NCBI GenBank assembly: GCA_031459855.1 | Contig: JAVKHP010000001.1 | Span: 1,346,059-1,410,058 of the forward strand | Source: Armatimonadota bacterium | GTDB taxonomy: Bacteria; Sysuimicrobiota; Sysuimicrobiia; Sysuimicrobiales; Humicultoraceae | DNA length: 64,000 bases | Reading direction: 5' to 3' | In this document: in pieces, positions 43,678-52,673 of the stretch | How positions within the stretch are numbered: the first letter of the stretch is position 1 | Layout: each line of letters starts with the position of its first letter | Translations under genes and position numbers: made by a program | The notes under the pieces: generated by a model | The model's input: the letters and a program-made list of their open reading frames with translations, nothing else | What the model was told of the DNA's origin: nothing | Database searches by the model: none

Positions 43678-44664
43678 GTGCCCTCGGGCCGTAGCACGCC
43701 GCTGTGGCGCTACGCGGCGGGCCGGCTGGCGCAGGCCGTCCCGCTGCTGGCCGGCGTCGTCGTCGTCAACTTCACGCTGATCGCGCTGGCGCCCGGCGAC
43801 CCGATCACGACGCTGCTCGGCGAGTACCCCGCACCGCCCGACTACGTGGCGCAGCTGCGGCAGGAGTTCGGGCTCGACCGCCCCCTGCCCGTCCGCCTGG
43901 TGCGCTACGCGTGGAACGTCGCCCGCGGCGAGCTGGGGTTCTCGTTCGCGTACCGCCTGCCCGTGGCCACGCTGGTGGTCGGGCGCCTGGGCAACACCCT
44001 GCTGCTGATGGCCACCGCGCTGTGCGTCGCGGCCGTCGTGGGCGTCGCCCTGGGCGTGGTGGCGGCGCGCCGGCCCGGGGGCGGGGTGGACACGGCGGCG
44101 ACCGGGGTGGCGCTGGCGGGCTTCTCGATCCCCGACTTCTGGCTGGCGCAGCTGCTGGTGCTGCTGTTCGCCCTGACGCTGGGCTGGCTGCCCGCGCAGG
44201 GCGTCCGCTCGGTGCGCGAGGAGTACACGGGGCTCGCGGCGGTCGTCGACGTGGCGCGCCACCTGGTCCTGCCGGCTGCGGCCCTGTCGTTCCGCTACAT
44301 GGCGCTCATCGCCCGCCTGACCAGGGCGGCGATGCTGGAGGCCCTGAGCCAGGACTTCGTCCTGGCGGCCCGCGCCCGCGGGCTGGCCGAACGGGTCGTC
44401 CTGGTGCAGCACGGGCTGCGCAACGCCGCCCTCCCGGTCGTCACCGTGATCGGGTATAACTTCGCCTTCGTCCTGGCCGGCTCGGCGCTGGTCGAGACGG
44501 TGTTCGGCTGGCCGGGCGTGGGCCGGTTGCTCTACGACGCCATCCTCAAGCGCGACACGCCCGTGCTGCTGGGGGTGCTGCTGGTCGTCTCGGCCACGGT
44601 GGTCGTCGTCAACCTGCTGACCGACCTCCTCTACGCGGTCCTCGACCCGCGGGTGCGCTACTAG
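43678..44664 (+). CDS. dppB: Dipeptide/oligopeptide ABC transporter permease
   Basis: 328 residues, about six hydrophobic segments. GDPITTLLGEYP near 40 and LRQEFGLDRPLPVRLVRY near 60 are DppB hallmarks; the coupling loop is SQDFVLAARARGLAERVVLVQHGLRNAALPV. GTG 43678 lies three bases after the dppA stop. Forms a heterodimer with DppC. Confidence 0.95.
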   Translation: MPSGRSTPLWRYAAGRLAQAVPLLAGVVVVNFTLIALAPGDPITTLLGEYPAPPDYVAQLRQEFGLDRPLPVRLVRYAWNVARGELGFSFAYRLPVATLVVGRLGNTLLLMATALCVAAVVGVALGVVAARRPGGGVDTAATGVALAGFSIPDFWLAQLLVLLFALTLGWLPAQGVRSVREEYTGLAAVVDVARHLVLPAAALSFRYMALIARLTRAAMLEALSQDFVLAARARGLAERVVLVQHGLRNAALPVVTVIGYNFAFVLAGSALVETVFGWPGVGRLLYDAILKRDTPVLLGVLLVVSATVVVVNLLTDLLYAVLDPRVRY

Positions 44665-45501
44665 ATGGGCACACCGGCCGAGATCTGGCGCCGCTTCCGC
44701 CGCCGCCGCGCCGCACTGGTGGGCCTGGGGTTGGTGGCCGTGCTGGCGGCCGTGGCGCTGGCCGCGCCGTGGGTGGCGCCGTTCGACCCGCTGGCCACCT
44801 CGCTGGCTCATCTCGCGCCGCCGGGGCGGGGTGGGCATCTGCTCGGCACCGACCACCTGGGCCGCGACGTGCTGAGCGGCGTGGTGTGGGGCAGCAGGGT
44901 CTCGCTGGTGGTCGGGGTGAGCGCAGCCGCCACCTCGGTGGTGCTCGGCATCGTGATCGGCGCGCTCGCCGGGTACTACGGCGGCGCGGTGGACGCGTTG
45001 CTCGGGCGCCTGACGGAGCTGTTCCAGGTGATCCCGCGCTTCGTGCTGGCGCTGCTGGTGGTGGCGCTGTTCGGAACCGGGCTGCTGAAGTTGATCCTGG
45101 TCATCGGCATCCTGTCGTGGCCCCAGGCGGCGCGGGTGGTGCGGGGACAGTTCCTGGCGCTGCGGGGCGCCGCCTACGTGGACGCGGCGCGCATGCAGGG
45201 ACAGCCGGCGACGCACATCATGCTGCGGGAGATCCTCCCCAACGCGCTGCCGCCGGTGGTGGTGATCGGGTCGCTGGACGTCGCGGTGGCGATCCTGCTG
45301 GAGGCCTCGCTGGGCTTCTTCGGGCTCGGCGACCCCAACCTGGTCTCCTGGGGCGGCATGCTGAACGCGGCCCAGGCCCACCTGCGCGAGGCCTGGTGGA
45401 TGAGCGTCTTCCCCGGCCTGGCCATCTCGTGGGCCGTGCTCGGCTTCAACCTGGTGGGCGACGGTCTCAACGAGGCCACCAACCCGCGGCTGAACGAGTG
45501 A
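44665..45501 (+). CDS. dppC: Dipeptide/oligopeptide ABC transporter permease
   Basis: 278 residues, about six hydrophobic segments. LLGTDHLGRDVLSGVVWGSR near 52 and YVDAARMQGQPATHIMLREILPNALP (coupling loop) are typical, and the C-terminus GFNLVGDGLNEATNPRLNE is the family end. ATG directly abuts the dppB stop. The same C-terminal motif survives as a fossil at about 18199-18250. Confidence 0.95.
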   Translation: MGTPAEIWRRFRRRRAALVGLGLVAVLAAVALAAPWVAPFDPLATSLAHLAPPGRGGHLLGTDHLGRDVLSGVVWGSRVSLVVGVSAAATSVVLGIVIGALAGYYGGAVDALLGRLTELFQVIPRFVLALLVVALFGTGLLKLILVIGILSWPQAARVVRGQFLALRGAAYVDAARMQGQPATHIMLREILPNALPPVVVIGSLDVAVAILLEASLGFFGLGDPNLVSWGGMLNAAQAHLREAWWMSVFPGLAISWAVLGFNLVGDGLNEATNPRLNE

Positions 45502-45507
45502 CCTGGC

Positions 45508-46566
45508 ATGGCTGACGTCCCGCCCGACACCCTGCGCGCATCGCCCGGACCGGCCGACGGCATCCTGCCCCACCCCCTGCGCGCATCGTCCGGATCAGCC
45601 GACGACGTCCTGCTCTCCGTGGAGGACCTGCACACCCACATCGTCACCCCGCGCGGCGTCGTGCGCGCGGTGGACGGGGTCTCGCTGACGGTGCCCGTCG
45701 GTGGCGCGGTGGGCCTGGTGGGCGAGTCGGGTTCGGGGAAGTCGATGACCGGGTTCTCGATCCTGCGCCTGTTCCCCACCCGCGGCGCGCGCATCGTCGG
45801 CGGGCGCGTGCGCTTCGCGGGCCGGGACCTGCTGGCGCTGCCGGAGGAGGAGATGCGCCGGCTGCGTGGCGGCGAGATCGCCATGGTGTTCCAGGACCCG
45901 ACCACCTACCTGAACCCGGTGCTGCCCGTCGGGCACCAGGTGGCCGAAGCCTACGCCGTGCGGCACGGGTGGGCCGGCGCCCGCGCGCGCGCCGTGGAGG
46001 CCCTGGCCCAGGCAGGGCTGCCCGACCCGGCCGAGGTCTACCGCCGCTACCCCCACGAGCTCTCGGGCGGCATGCGCCAGCGCGCGATGATCGCCATGGC
46101 CACGGTCTGCCGGCCGCGGCTGTTGATCGCCGACGAGCCCACCACCGCGCTGGACGTCACGATCCAGGCCCAGATCCTCGACCTGCTGGCGCGCCTGCGA
46201 CGCGAGCTGGGGATGGCGCTCCTGCTGATCACCCACGACCTGGGCGTGGTGGCGGAGGTCTGCGAGACGGTCTACGTGATGTACGCGGGGCGCATCGTCG
46301 AGGCCGGCCCCACCGCGGCGGTGTTCGCCCGGCCGGCGCATCCGTACACCGAGGGGCTGCTGGCCAGCGCGCTCTCGGTGGAAGAGGCCCGGCCCATCGT
46401 GCGCGTGCTGGAGGGCGCGGTGCCCGACCTCGCCGCGCTCCCGACGGGCTGTCGCTTCCACCCGCGCTGTCCTAGCGCGCTCGACCGCTGCCGTACTGCC
46501 GACCCGCCCGAGATCTCCATGGGCGCGCAGCGCGCGGCCTGCTGGCTCCACGCGCCGCCACCGTGA
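45508..46566 (+). CDS. dppD: Dipeptide/oligopeptide ABC transporter ATP-binding protein
   Basis: 352 residues. Walker [28 protein letters not shown], signature [14 protein letters not shown], Walker [18 protein letters not shown]-loop [12 protein letters not shown], and the C-terminal oligopeptide domain with [16 protein letters not shown]. The first 32 residues are extra: a 45-bp in-frame tandem duplication (about 45531 and 45576) encodes [12 protein letters not shown] and [12 protein letters not shown]. Overlaps dppF by 4 bp. Confidence 0.94.
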   Translation: MADVPPDTLRASPGPADGILPHPLRASSGSADDVLLSVEDLHTHIVTPRGVVRAVDGVSLTVPVGGAVGLVGESGSGKSMTGFSILRLFPTRGARIVGGRVRFAGRDLLALPEEEMRRLRGGEIAMVFQDPTTYLNPVLPVGHQVAEAYAVRHGWAGARARAVEALAQAGLPDPAEVYRRYPHELSGGMRQRAMIAMATVCRPRLLIADEPTTALDVTIQAQILDLLARLRRELGMALLLITHDLGVVAEVCETVYVMYAGRIVEAGPTAAVFARPAHPYTEGLLASALSVEEARPIVRVLEGAVPDLAALPTGCRFHPRCPSALDRCRTADPPEISMGAQRAACWLHAPPP

Positions 46567-47585
46567 TCCTCGAAGGCCGCGGCCTGGTCAAGCGCTTCCC
46601 GTGGGGCCGCGCGTTCCTCGGCCCCCGCCGGTGGGTGCACGCGGTCACGGACGTCACGCTGGGCGTGGGGCCCGCCGAGACCCTGGCCGTGGTGGGCGAG
46701 TCCGGGTCGGGCAAGACGACGACCGGGCGGTTGCTGGCCGGGTTGGAGGCGCCGACCGCCGGCGAGGTGTGGTTCGCGGGCGCGCCCGTCTCGACGCTGC
46801 AGGGCGACGCCTGGCGGCGCTACCGGCTGGGCGTCCAGGTCGTCTTCCAGGACTCGCAGGCGTCGCTGAACCCGCGCCAGACCGTCGAACAGGTGCTACG
46901 CACCGCCCTGGCCGCGCGGGCCAGGGCCGGCGCGCCGGCGCGCGGCGCGGGAAAGGAGGACGCCGCGGGGCAGGACGACGTCGCGGCCGTCCGGCGTCTG
47001 CTGACCGAGGTCGGGCTGGAGCCGCCCGAGGTCTTCCTGCGGCGGTTTCCGCACCAGCTGTCGGGCGGCCAGCGCCAGCGGGTGAACATCGCCCGGGCGC
47101 TTGCGGTCGACCCCGAGGTGATCGTCGCCGACGAAGCCGTCTCGGCGCTCGACCTGTCGGTGCGCGCGCAGATCCTGCTGTTGCTGCAGCGGGTCCAGCG
47201 CCAGCGGCAGGTTGCGTTCGTCTTCATCAGTCACGATCTGGCCGTGGTCCGTGCGGTGGCGCACCGCGTGGCCGTGATGTACCTGGGGCGCATCGTGGAA
47301 GACGGCCCGACCGAAGCCGTCTTCCGCCGGCCCGGCCATCCCTACACGGCGGCGTTGCTGTCAGCCACGCCGGTGCCGGACCCACGGGCCGCGCGGACGC
47401 GCCGGCGCATCCTGCTGCCCGGCGACCCGCCCTCGCCGCTCGCCCCGCCCGACGGCTGCCCGTTCCACCCGCGCTGCCCCATGGCGCAGGAGATCTGCCG
47501 GCGCACGTTCCCACCGCTCGTGGACCTGGGCGGCGGGCAGCGCGCGCTGTGTCACTTCGCCGGGGAGGTGTCGGGAACGTCGTAG
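46563..47585 (+). CDS. dppF: Dipeptide/oligopeptide ABC transporter ATP-binding protein
   Basis: 340 residues. Walker A GESGSGKTTTGRLLAG, VVFQDSQASLNPRQTV, signature LSGGQRQRVNIARALA, Walker B VIVADEAVSALDLSV, H-loop FISHDLAVVRAV; C-terminal CPFHPRCPMAQEICRR. GTG 46563 overlaps the dppD stop. An insert around residues 115-140 (Ala/Gly-rich, RARAGAPARGAGKEDAAGQD) lengthens it. Convergent with the LLM gene after a 12-bp spacer. Confidence 0.95.
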   Translation: MILEGRGLVKRFPWGRAFLGPRRWVHAVTDVTLGVGPAETLAVVGESGSGKTTTGRLLAGLEAPTAGEVWFAGAPVSTLQGDAWRRYRLGVQVVFQDSQASLNPRQTVEQVLRTALAARARAGAPARGAGKEDAAGQDDVAAVRRLLTEVGLEPPEVFLRRFPHQLSGGQRQRVNIARALAVDPEVIVADEAVSALDLSVRAQILLLLQRVQRQRQVAFVFISHDLAVVRAVAHRVAVMYLGRIVEDGPTEAVFRRPGHPYTAALLSATPVPDPRAARTRRRILLPGDPPSPLAPPDGCPFHPRCPMAQEICRRTFPPLVDLGGGQRALCHFAGEVSGTS

Positions 47586-47597
47586 CGTCTTGGGCAA

Positions 47598-48485
47598 TTA
47601 GCCCCTGGCCGCCTCCAGGAAGCGGCGCACCGCGTGGATGTGGGCCTGCGGGGTCGGCAGCCCGGCCCGCATCGTGACCACGCTCACGTGGGTGGCGCCC
47701 AGGCGCCGCCAGCGCTCGACCTCCTGCCGCCACTGGTCGGGCGTGCTGCCGGCGATGGCGATGCGGCCCTCCAGACCGATGGCGGCCGGGTCGCGGCCCG
47801 CCTCGCGCGCGTAGCGCCGCAGGCGCTCGACCTGTTCGGCGCGGTCCTGCTGGGGCAGGCGCTCGCGCTCGGTGCGCAGCGTGCCGCCGGGGAACCAGCC
47901 GTCGGCCAGGCGCGCGGTGCGACGAATGGCCGCATCCGACTCCCCGCCCATCCAGATGGGGATCGGCCGCTGGACCGGGAGCGGGTTGATGCCGGCGGCG
48001 GTGATGCGGTGGCGGCGCCCGCGAAACGTCACGACCGGCTGGGTCCACAGCAGCCGCAGGACGTGGATCTGCTCCTCGATGGCGGCACCGCGGCGGCGGA
48101 AGTCCATGCCCAGCGCCTCGTACTCCACCGAGTTCCAGCCCAGCCCCACGCCCAGGCGCAGGCGGCCGCCGCTCAACACGTCGACCTCCGCCGCCTGCTT
48201 GGCCACCAGCGCGGTCTGGCGCTGCGGGAGGATCAGGATGCCCGTCACCAGCTCCAACCGCCGCGTCACGGCCGCCAGGTAGCCGAAGAGCACGAGCACC
48301 TCGTGAAACATGTCCTCGCTCGTGTAGCCCAGCCACCCGGGGCGGTGCGTGACGTCGGCACCCAGCACGTGGTCGTAGGCCAGCAAGTGGTGGTAGCCCA
48401 TCTCCTCCACAGCCTGGGCGAAGTCGCGGATCGCCACGGGATCGGTGCCGATCTCGGTCTGGGGAAACACCACGCCAATGCGCAT
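47598..48485 (-). CDS. LLM-class (F420-dependent) oxidoreductase
   Basis: 295-residue TIM-barrel luciferase-like monooxygenase family protein. MRIGVVFPQTEIGTDP at the start, YDHVLGADVTHRPGW near 40, VTGILILPQRQTALVAKQAAEVDVLSGGRLRLGVGLGWN near 90, and PIWMGGESDAAIRRTARLADGWFP near 175 define the F420 subgroup. It probably oxidises or reduces a small molecule with coenzyme F420. GGAGG lies 4 bp before ATG 48485. Confidence 0.9.
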   Translation of the reverse strand: MRIGVVFPQTEIGTDPVAIRDFAQAVEEMGYHHLLAYDHVLGADVTHRPGWLGYTSEDMFHEVLVLFGYLAAVTRRLELVTGILILPQRQTALVAKQAAEVDVLSGGRLRLGVGLGWNSVEYEALGMDFRRRGAAIEEQIHVLRLLWTQPVVTFRGRRHRITAAGINPLPVQRPIPIWMGGESDAAIRRTARLADGWFPGGTLRTERERLPQQDRAEQVERLRRYAREAGRDPAAIGLEGRIAIAGSTPDQWRQEVERWRRLGATHVSVVTMRAGLPTPQAHIHAVRRFLEAARG

Positions 48486-48598
48486 GCGTCCTCCGGGCTT
48501 CACGCCATGGATGGTCGGAACGCCCTCAGTATAGCAGGACCAGCGCGGGCAGGACGCGTGCCGCTGCGGCGGGAATGGCGGCCGTCGCGCCGCGTGCG

Positions 48599-48706
48599 CA
48601 GCCACGCCCGCAGCCGTGCCCGCGGCCGCGCTGGGAGCCGTGCTCGCGGCCGCGCCCGGAGCCGTGCCCTAAGCCGTGCTCGCAGCCGTGCCCGCGGCCC
48701 GGCGCT
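48599..48706. repeat. Tandem array, 24-bp period with 12-bp sub-period
   Basis: At least four consecutive units begin AGCCGTGCCCGC, AGCCGTGCTCGC or AGCCGTGCCCT, followed by GGCCGCGC-type ends (unit starts near 48612, 48636, 48660 and 48684). It lies between the LLM promoter region and the adenine deaminase stop codon, just touching the latter. No coding function is supported. Confidence 0.65.
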
Positions 48707-50541
48707 CAGGCGGGATCCGGCAGGAAGAGATCCACCAGCTCGCCGCGGTCCACGTCCACCAGGCCCAGGTCGGTCAGGCGCAACGCGGGGGCCACCGCCA
48801 GGGGCAGCACACCCAGCGCCATGATGGGCGAGCGGTTGACGAAGCCCAGCTCACTGGCAAGCGCCGTGCGAAACGCGGCGAGCTGCTGGGCCACCACGGC
48901 CACCGGCTGATCGGACATGATGCCGGCGACCGGCAAGGGCACGCCGGCCAGCACCGTCTCGCCGCGGACCGCCACGATGCCACCGTCGTGGGCGATCACC
49001 CAGCGCGCGGCGACCGCCATCTCGGCAGCCGAGCGTCCCAGCACCAGCAGGTTGTGGCTGTCGTGCGCCCATGTCGTGGCCACGGCACCGTGCTGGAGCG
49101 CGCCGCGCACGAGCCCCAGGCCGACGGTGCCCGTGCGGCCGTGGCGCTCGAACACCGCCGCCAGGCACAGGTCGGTCGCTTCCCAGTCGAGCGTGCCCGC
49201 GGCCACCGGCACCGTGGCCTCCCCCGCGCGCGTCACCGTCCCTGTGGGAAGCATCTCGATGACGCGCACCCGCGCCGTGCGCGCGGTGCGGCCCGCGGCG
49301 GGCACCGCGATGTGGAACCGCTCCGGTCCCGGCGGGGCGAGCCGCACCGTCCCGCGCCCCACGCCGCCGGACGCCTGCGCCGACGGCCAGGCGCCCGGTA
49401 CGGGCCGGCCGTCCTTTGCCACCAGCACGCCCCGCGCGAACACCATCTGCGCGCGGAACTCCTCCAGGTCGTCTGCCAGCACCAGGTGCGCGACCAGGCC
49501 CGGCGCGATGCCGCCCCGGTCGTACAGCCGCATGCGCCGCGCCGGCGCCAGCGTAGCCGCGCGGATCGCGTCGACCGGGTCCCAGCCCAGCCGGATCGCC
49601 TCCCGCACCAGCACGTCCAGGTGGCCGCGGGCCACCAGGTCGTCGGCCATCACGTCGTCGGTCACCAGGCAGACGTTCAGCGCGCGGCCGTACTCCTCGG
49701 CCGTGCGCAGCACGTCGGGCGCCAGCGACTTCTCCTGGAGGAGCAGCGTCATGCCGGCGCGCAGGCGCTCGCGCGCCAGCTCGGCCGTCACCAGCGTGTG
49801 GTCGGACGTGATGCCCGCGGCCACGAACGCCGCCAGGTCGCCGTCGCGCAGGTTGGGCGCGTGGCCTTCCACCACCGCGCCGGCTGCCAGGGCCGCGCCG
49901 ACGATCGCGTGCATACGCTCGTCCCCCGCCAGCACCGCCGGGTAGTCCATCACCTCGCCCAGCGCCACGACGCGCTCCCAGCCCAGCGCGGCGCGCACCT
50001 CGGCGGGCCCGATGGCGCTGCCTGCGGTCTCCAACGCCGTGGCCGGTACGCAGGAGGGCACCTGGAAGAAGACGTCCAGCGGCAGGTCGCGGCTGGCCTC
50101 GAGGAGCAGGCGCATGCCCTCCAGGCCCATGACGTTGACGATCTCGTGCGGATCGGGCGTCACCGTCAACACCCCGCGCGGCACCACCGCCTCGGCGAAC
50201 GCGGCCGGCAGTACCATGCTGCTCTCGATGTGCAGGTGGCAGTCGACGAGTCCCGGCACCGCGAAGCGCCCCCCACCGTCGACGCTGACCGTGGCGGGGC
50301 CGGGCGTCGCCTCCAGCGGGAAGATCCGGGCGAAGAGCCCGCCGGCGATCCCGATGTGTCCGGGCAGCACCTCGCCGGTGTAGACGTTGACGACGCGGAC
50401 GTTGCGGATCACCAGGTCGAACGGGCGGCGGCCTGCGGCAGCGGCGGCTGCGATCCGGTGGGCCTTGGGGTCTGCCGCGGCGATCCAGCGGGCCTCGGGG
50501 GCTGCCCCAGCGGAACGGTGAGCCGACGGCTCGGACGGCAC
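48706..50541 (-). CDS. ade: Adenine deaminase
   Basis: Deaminates adenine to hypoxanthine. 611 residues, near the usual 570-600. Amidohydrolase metal motif GLVDCHLHIESSM near 95, TPDPHEIVNVMG, DYPAVLAGDERMHAI, VEGHAPNL near 210, VTDDVMADDLVARGHLD near 300, and the C-terminal domain with TTWAHDSHNLLVLG and GIVAVRGETVLAGVPLPVAGIMSD. GTG 50541 is 7 bp after AGGAGG. The first 40 residues are Ala-rich extra sequence. It follows the MFS gene by 11 bp, so the permease may move purines. Confidence 0.93.
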   Translation of the reverse strand: MPSEPSAHRSAGAAPEARWIAAADPKAHRIAAAAAAGRRPFDLVIRNVRVVNVYTGEVLPGHIGIAGGLFARIFPLEATPGPATVSVDGGGRFAVPGLVDCHLHIESSMVLPAAFAEAVVPRGVLTVTPDPHEIVNVMGLEGMRLLLEASRDLPLDVFFQVPSCVPATALETAGSAIGPAEVRAALGWERVVALGEVMDYPAVLAGDERMHAIVGAALAAGAVVEGHAPNLRDGDLAAFVAAGITSDHTLVTAELARERLRAGMTLLLQEKSLAPDVLRTAEEYGRALNVCLVTDDVMADDLVARGHLDVLVREAIRLGWDPVDAIRAATLAPARRMRLYDRGGIAPGLVAHLVLADDLEEFRAQMVFARGVLVAKDGRPVPGAWPSAQASGGVGRGTVRLAPPGPERFHIAVPAAGRTARTARVRVIEMLPTGTVTRAGEATVPVAAGTLDWEATDLCLAAVFERHGRTGTVGLGLVRGALQHGAVATTWAHDSHNLLVLGRSAAEMAVAARWVIAHDGGIVAVRGETVLAGVPLPVAGIMSDQPVAVVAQQLAAFRTALASELGFVNRSPIMALGVLPLAVAPALRLTDLGLVDVDRGELVDLFLPDPA

Positions 50542-50552
50542 GGCGTTCCCTC

Positions 50553-51773
50553 CTATACCTCGCGCAGCGGTGCGGCAGCGGGCTGCAACCGGCTGCCGGG
50601 ATGCGCGGTCATCGCAGCGGCCGCCAGCGCGGCGGCCAGCAGGAACCCTGAGGCCACCACGAAGGCAGCCCGGAAGCCAAACCCATCGATGACGAACCCC
50701 ACCACGAGCGGCGCGACCACGGCCCCCAGGTCGCCCAGCGTCCGGTTGATGCCGAGCGCCGTGCCCCAGTGCGCCTCGGGAACCCGGTCGGTGATCATGG
50801 CGATGACGAAGCTGCCGCCCAGGTTGGCCCACGACACGAGCGAGACCGCCAGCACCAGGCTGGCGGGCGAGCCCACCGCGAGAAAGCTCAGCACCGAGAG
50901 CGCCAGCACCACCAGACCGCCGATCACCACCGGACGCGTCCCGTGCCGGCGCACAAGCCAGCCACCCAGCAGCGCGCTGACGAACCGCTGGAGCGTGCCC
51001 GCCATGAGCAGGGTGCCGATGACCGCGGCGCTCAAGTGCACCTCGCGCGCGGCATAGAGCGGGATCAGCGTGGTGAGCACCCCGCCGTGGAAGAAGAGGA
51101 AGGCGAACATGCAGAGGCCCGGCCCCACCACGTCGCCGGCGCGCGGGCGCAGGGCCGTCGCTGCCGCGCCCGCTGGCGGATCGGCCGGAGGATCGGGCGC
51201 CGGCAGCCTGCGGCCGGTCGCTGCCGCCAGCAGACCCGCTACCACCGACAACGCGAAGGCAGCCCGCCAGCTCAGCCAGTCGGCGAGCAGGCCGCCCGCG
51301 GCCGGGCCGAGCGCGCTGCCCACCAGCCCGGCCAGCTGGTGGGCGCTGAACAGCTGCGCTTTCGTCTCCGGGGTGGCCAGGCGGGCCAGCCAGAACTGCA
51401 CCGACAGGAAGAACAACGCCGAGCCCACGCCCATGATCGCGCGTCCGACGATCACGAGCCAGAACGTCGGTGCCGTCGCCGCCACCAGCGCCCCCGCCAC
51501 GAGGATCGCGCCGCCGGTCGCCACCGCCTGCGGCAGCTGCGAGCGCGCCACGTACCGGCTCATGGGCATGTTGAACAGCAGCCGGACGCCGTTGTAGACC
51601 CCCAGCGCCAGCGCCACCGCACCCGCCGAGACCCGGAAGTCGCGCTGGATCTGCGGGACCAGCGGACCCATGAACGAGACGCCCAGGTCGATCACCAGCA
51701 GCAACGCCAGCAGCGGCACCGCGCCGGCGGCGGCCGCCGACCAGCCTCGGGCGAGGGTGCGCGTGGAGGACAC
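50553..51773 (-). CDS. MFS transporter
   Basis: About 406 residues with 12 hydrophobic segments. It has the first-helix pattern LLLVIDLGVSFMGPLVPQIQRDFRVS, NGVRLLFNMPMSRYVARSQLP (degenerate motif A) and WANLGGSFVIAMITDRVPEAHWGTALG. I prefer GTG 51773, which has GGAG 5 bp upstream. The frame is open to GTG 51821, but that codon lies inside a tandem repeat and lacks a ribosome site. In operon with adenine deaminase, so purine uptake is a fair guess. Confidence 0.88.
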   Translation of the reverse strand: MSSTRTLARGWSAAAAGAVPLLALLLVIDLGVSFMGPLVPQIQRDFRVSAGAVALALGVYNGVRLLFNMPMSRYVARSQLPQAVATGGAILVAGALVAATAPTFWLVIVGRAIMGVGSALFFLSVQFWLARLATPETKAQLFSAHQLAGLVGSALGPAAGGLLADWLSWRAAFALSVVAGLLAAATGRRLPAPDPPADPPAGAAATALRPRAGDVVGPGLCMFAFLFFHGGVLTTLIPLYAAREVHLSAAVIGTLLMAGTLQRFVSALLGGWLVRRHGTRPVVIGGLVVLALSVLSFLAVGSPASLVLAVSLVSWANLGGSFVIAMITDRVPEAHWGTALGINRTLGDLGAVVAPLVVGFVIDGFGFRAAFVVASGFLLAAALAAAAMTAHPGSRLQPAAAPLREV

Positions 51774-51799
51774 CCGTGCTCCGGTCAGGGTGTGGGACG

Positions 51800-51990
51800 T
51801 TGTGGGTTGTTCCTCTTGCACTTTATCGTGTTTCCATCCGCATGCACGCGTGGTTCCGCAGTACCAGCGTTACGTCGCGCGCTGTTCCTCTCGCACGGCC
51901 CGAGGATCTCGCCGCGGCGTGGAACGCGATCATGTGCCGCCGTTACGTCGCGTGTTGTTCCCCTCGCACATTCTCGTGCGGGTGACGGCC
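51800..51990. repeat. Three tandem copies, about 73-74 bp, upstream of the MFS gene
   Basis: The core TTGTTCCTCTTGCAC-type segment recurs near 51808, 51882 and 51957, the last two preceded by GTTACGTCGCGC/GTTACGTCGCGTG (about 51869 and 51942). Copy 1 includes the alternative MFS start GTG 51821. Read on the minus strand, each copy carries GTGCxAGAGGAACA. No other gene is visible in 51830-52045. Confidence 0.65.
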
Positions 51991-52045
51991 ACTCCGCGCT
52001 CCGATCAGCGCGTGGGACGCTGGGCGCCTGCCATGCGGTGTGGCG

Positions 52046-52576
52046 CTAGGAGCGCGGGTTGACCGGTGAGAACCCCGGACCGCGGTCCGGCTGCGGGATC
52101 GGCAGCCCCGGAATCGCCGGGCCCTGGTACGGATCGAGCCGGAAGTACTCGGGCGGCGACGTCGGCCGGCCGGGGCCGGTCTGCGGTCCCGGTCCGGGCC
52201 GCAGCTGGTAGAGCTGCCCGTCGTGGTAGAAGAGGATGATCGGCTCGCAGTCGCCCTGCTGCGCGCCCGGGAGCTGACCCGGCAGCTGCTGCCCCGGTCC
52301 TGGCATGGGCAGCGGGACGAACTCGCGCAGGTTCGGCGCGGGCCCCGGTGCGCCGGGGAGTGCCGGCGCCTGCTGCTGGAGCGGCGCCTGCTGCGGGAAC
52401 GGCGCCGGCTGACCCGGCAGGAACGGCTCGAGGGTCTGGGCCGGCCGGACGAGCGGGCGCGGGCTCGCGGGCGCAGCCGCCGCCTCGCGGCCGGCTCTTA
52501 CGCCCGCCGCGTACGCGAGCGCCCCCACGACACCCGCCACGACGATGACCAGCACGAGCACGCGCGCTTTGCCCAT
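52046..52576 (-). CDS. Proline/glutamine-rich protein with N-terminal membrane anchor
   Basis: 176 residues, no recognised family. One hydrophobic helix at about 5-27 (VLVLVIVVAGVVGALAYAAGV) is followed by a Pro/Gln/Gly-rich, probably disordered region and a short conserved-looking end (DCEPIILFYHDGQLYQLRPG). Topology suggests an uncleaved signal anchor with the rest outside the membrane. GGGAGGCGG at 8 bp supports ATG 52576. Function unknown; possibly a cell-envelope spacer protein. Confidence 0.65.
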   Translation of the reverse strand: MGKARVLVLVIVVAGVVGALAYAAGVRAGREAAAAPASPRPLVRPAQTLEPFLPGQPAPFPQQAPLQQQAPALPGAPGPAPNLREFVPLPMPGPGQQLPGQLPGAQQGDCEPIILFYHDGQLYQLRPGPGPQTGPGRPTSPPEYFRLDPYQGPAIPGLPIPQPDRGPGFSPVNPRS

Positions 52577-52673
52577 GACGTCCGCCTCCCAGGGCTCGAT
52601 GGCTCCAGGGTAGCACAAAACGGCCGGCGGTTCACGTGCAAGTTGGCCGGCTCAGCGGACGAGGAGGCGTACC

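Noticed and set aside
42061-45573. 1170-codon open frame on the minus strand across the dpp genes
   Set aside because: Antisense shadow of dppABC. Its translation is His/Gln/Arg/Gly-rich low-complexity sequence, as expected when GC-rich genes are read backwards.
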